A stretch of DNA of 43,330 nucleotides, taken from an uncultured Polaribacter sp. Lineage in GTDB: Bacteria > Bacteroidota > Bacteroidia > Flavobacteriales > Flavobacteriaceae. Within the stretch, counting starts at the first letter, position 1, and each line of letters begins with the position of its first letter. The stretch spans positions 1 through 43,330 of the forward strand of contig CAJQQH010000169.1 in NCBI GenBank assembly GCA_905480405.1, in the 5' to 3' direction. Shown piece by piece: positions 41,212-43,330 of this stretch. The notes beneath the pieces were generated by a model. It was not told where the DNA came from. It did no database searches and worked only from the letters and a program-made list of their open reading frames with translations. Made by a program: the position numbers and the translations under genes.

Positions 41212-42078
41212 CTAATTATTTAATGCTTCTGCACCACCAACAATTTCTAAGATCTCATTGGTAATTGCTGCTTGACGTGCTTTATTATATGTTAACAATA
41301 ACTCATCTCTTAAATCAGTTGCATTATCAGTTGCTTTATGCATTGCAGTCATACGTGCACCGTGTTCACTTGCAAAACTATCTCTAATTGCTTTATATAA
41401 TTGCGTTTTTAAAGATTTTGGTATTAATGCTAATACAATTTCTTCTTTAGAAGGTTCAAAAATATAATCAGAATTTACAGCTGACACATCTCCTCCTTCA
41501 ATTGGTTTTATTGGTAAAAACTGCTCTACTTGTGTTATTTGAGTGGCAGCATTTTTAAATTGGTTGTAAACAATTTCAATTTTATCATAGCTTCCATCAA
41601 CAAATAAATCCATCAACTTTTCTGCAATACCTGCAACGTTATCAAAAGTTAAATCATCATAAATATCGTTTCTAGTAGCAACAACATTATATGTTTTAGA
41701 TAAAACATCTCCTCCTTTTTTACCAATAGCAAATAAATCTACTTCAGCATCAGCATATTTTTCATTAACAGTTCTAACAACTTGCTTTGTTATAGAAGAG
41801 TTAAAACCACCACACAAACCTCTGTTAGATGTTACTGCAACCAATAATACTTTAGATACTTCTCTTTCTGTAGAATAATCTCCACCAGCATCACTATCTA
41901 AAGTTGCACTTAAATTTTGCAATAACTCAGTTAGTTTAGAAGAATAAGGTCTCATTGCAATAATTGCATCTTGAGCCTTTTTCAACTTTGCAGCAGATAC
42001 CATTTTCATGGCAGATGTAATCTGCATTGTTGATTTAATAGAGGTTATTCTATTACGTATTTCTTTTAAATTTGCCAT
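41212..42078 (-). CDS. atpG: ATP synthase F1 subunit gamma
   Basis: AtpG is the central rotor stalk of the F1 ATPase. The 288-residue protein begins MANLKEIRNRITSIKSTMQITSAMKMVSAAKLKKAQ, the family's N-terminal helix, has VTSNRGLCGGFNSSI near residue 85, and ends RDELLLTYNKARQAAITNEILEIVGGAEAL, the C-terminal coiled-coil helix. It is 76 bp downstream of atpA, with a 14-bp tandem repeat and hairpin in the spacer. Confidence 0.97.
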   Translation of the reverse strand: MANLKEIRNRITSIKSTMQITSAMKMVSAAKLKKAQDAIIAMRPYSSKLTELLQNLSATLDSDAGGDYSTEREVSKVLLVAVTSNRGLCGGFNSSITKQVVRTVNEKYADAEVDLFAIGKKGGDVLSKTYNVVATRNDIYDDLTFDNVAGIAEKLMDLFVDGSYDKIEIVYNQFKNAATQITQVEQFLPIKPIEGGDVSAVNSDYIFEPSKEEIVLALIPKSLKTQLYKAIRDSFASEHGARMTAMHKATDNATDLRDELLLTYNKARQAAITNEILEIVGGAEALNN

Positions 42079-42082
42079 ATTC

Positions 42083-42139
42083 TAGTAATTAGTTGTTAGT
42101 AATTAGTTCTTAGTAGTTTACTTTTAAGCAAACTACTAA
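42083..42139. repeat. Tandem 14-bp repeat and hairpin in the atpA-atpG spacer
   Basis: TAGTAATTAGTTGT (42083-42096) is followed by TAGTAATTAGTTCT (42097-42110) and a partial copy. The arm TTAGTAGTTT (42110-42119) pairs perfectly with AAACTACTAA (42130-42139), a 10-bp stem with a 10-base loop. The whole 76-bp spacer thus folds; on the minus strand there is no T-run, so it looks like an mRNA processing or translation element rather than a terminator. Confidence 0.65.
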
Positions 42140-42154
42140 ACACTAACTTCTAAT

Positions 42155-43330
42155 TTAAAATTCTGCTGATATTTTTTTAGCTGCTGCTTCTAATACATCA
42201 GTAACCTCTTTTGTTAATTTACCTGATTTTAAAGTATCTAAAGCATCTCTATGTTTAGTATTTAAATAATCGATAAAGTTTTTCTCGAATTTCTTTACTT
42301 CGTTAACTGGTACATCTTTTAATAAGTTCTTAGAACCTGCATAGATAATAGCAACTTGGTCTTCTACAGTAAAAGGATCATTTTGAGCTTGTTTTAAAAT
42401 TTCAACATTACGTTGTCCTTTAGAAATAACGCTCATTGTAGCTGCATCTAAATCTGAACCAAACTTAGCAAACGCTTCTAATTCACGAAACTGAGCTTGA
42501 TCTAATTTTAAAGTACCAGATACTTTTTTCATAGATTTAATCTGTGCATTACCTCCAACACGAGATACAGAAATACCTACGTTAATTGCTGGTCTAACAC
42601 CTGAGTTAAATAAATCTCCATCTAAGAAAATTTGTCCATCAGTAATCGAAATTACGTTTGTTGGAATATATGCTGAAACGTCTCCTGCTTGAGTTTCAAT
42701 AATTGGTAATGCAGTTAAAGAACCTCCACCTTTTACAATTCCTTTTAAAGAATCTGGTAAATCATTCATTTCGCTTGCAATCTTATCATCATTGATTAAT
42801 TTTGCAGCACGTTCTAATAATCTTGAGTGTAAATAAAATACATCACCAGGATATGCCTCACGTCCTGGAGGTCTTCTTAATAATAAAGAAATCTCACGGT
42901 ATGCAACTGCTTGTTTTGATAAATCATCAAAAACAATTAAAGCTGGTCTACCAGTATCTCTAAAAAACTCTCCAATTGCTGCTCCTGCAAATGGTGCATA
43001 AACTTGCATTGCTGCAGGATCTGATGCATTTGCTGCTACAATTGTAGTGTATGCTAAAGCTCCTTTATCTTCTAACATGTTTGCAATAGCTGCAACTGTA
43101 GAAGCTTTCTGACCGATAGCTACATATATACAATATACTGGTTCACCAGCATCGTAAAATTCTTTTTGATTTAAAATTGTATCTAAAGCAACTGTAGATT
43201 TACCTGTTTGTCTATCTCCAATAATCAACTCACGCTGACCTCTTCCAACAGGAATCATAGCATCAATAGCTTTAATACCAGTTTGTAATGGCTCTGTAAC
43301 TGGCTCACGATAAATAACACCAGGAGCTCT
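42155..43330 (-). CDS. atpA: ATP synthase F1 subunit alpha (5' end beyond window)
   Basis: The frame runs from the stop at 42155 to the right edge: 391 C-terminal residues of a protein of about 525. The first residues seen are [32 protein letters not shown], then the P-loop [52 protein letters not shown], and the C-terminal helical domain ([23 protein letters not shown]). About 134 N-terminal residues are missing. The ATG at 43258 is internal, not the start. The gene precedes atpG in the usual order. Confidence 0.97.
   Translation of the reverse strand, partial: RAPGVIYREPVTEPLQTGIKAIDAMIPVGRGQRELIIGDRQTGKSTVALDTILNQKEFYDAGEPVYCIYVAIGQKASTVAAIANMLEDKGALAYTTIVAANASDPAAMQVYAPFAGAAIGEFFRDTGRPALIVFDDLSKQAVAYREISLLLRRPPGREAYPGDVFYLHSRLLERAAKLINDDKIASEMNDLPDSLKGIVKGGGSLTALPIIETQAGDVSAYIPTNVISITDGQIFLDGDLFNSGVRPAINVGISVSRVGGNAQIKSMKKVSGTLKLDQAQFRELEAFAKFGSDLDAATMSVISKGQRNVEILKQAQNDPFTVEDQVAIIYAGSKNLLKDVPVNEVKKFEKNFIDYLNTKHRDALDTLKSGKLTKEVTDVLEAAAKKISAEF

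Noticed and set aside
43258..43258. ATG at 43258 as the atpA start
   Set aside because: The frame continues upstream to the window edge with conserved alpha-subunit sequence ([13 protein letters not shown]), so it is internal.

Overview
The window looks like a chromosomal segment of a marine-type member of the Flavobacteriaceae (Bacteroidota), close to Polaribacter or Tenacibaculum. The evidence is a very low GC content, Bacteroidota-specific families (DUF4270, DUF4271, DUF4296, the class of dihydroorotase with a DDQVHFREPG motif), many short lipoproteins, and promoters with the Bacteroidota signature TAnnTTTG, in three places preceded by TTG exactly 20 nt upstream. Genus is an inference. I see no tRNA, rRNA, CRISPR array, transposase or phage gene.

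Layout. 1-5022 (minus): one giant open frame that runs off the left edge, a sensor protein of about twelve PAS modules in a row. 5206-9502 (minus): glmS, a DUF4270 lipoprotein and a short GT5 'glycogen synthase' in one operon, divergent from panC-panD-YbhN-like membrane protein (9600-11773, plus). radA follows at 11971. 13333-13970 has no confident gene. 13971-20470 is a typical flavobacterial housekeeping block: hemD and DUF4271 on minus, polyprenol-phosphate mannosyltransferase, GNAT, dihydroorotase and DUF4296 on plus, then a convergent NAD-dependent epimerase and a divergent tyrS.

21933-31104 is an accessory redox/electrophile-response region with four or five local regulators. A TetR regulator sits beside a minus-strand operon (carboxymuconolactone decarboxylase-like, EthD, FrnE/DsbA-like, peroxiredoxin-like, SDR, and perhaps a secreted YHS protein). 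Two near-identical operators, one before the operon and one between tetR and a divergent DUF6503-type lipoprotein gene, suggest a three-promoter regulon. Next come a MarR gene with a pair of palindromic operators, a lipoprotein with two SnoaL-like repeats, an AraC regulator, and an NfsB-type nitroreductase whose promoter is bracketed by a perfect 20-bp inverted repeat, with an HxlR regulator gene divergent from it.

31109-38591 holds mscL, a LuxE-type acyl-protein synthetase, small orphan proteins, an ALDH7-type aldehyde dehydrogenase, a DUF1800/DUF1501 secreted pair, a DinB-fold protein and the 24-codon tail of a lost amidohydrolase gene. 38599-43330 (minus) holds a YdfG-like SDR, two lipoproteins, atpG and the C-terminal three quarters of atpA, which runs off the right edge.

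Most genes are ordinary. The points most worth a second look are the twelve-PAS sensor with its two-module (ABAB) internal duplication, the TetR three-promoter regulon, and the HxlR/nitroreductase control region.
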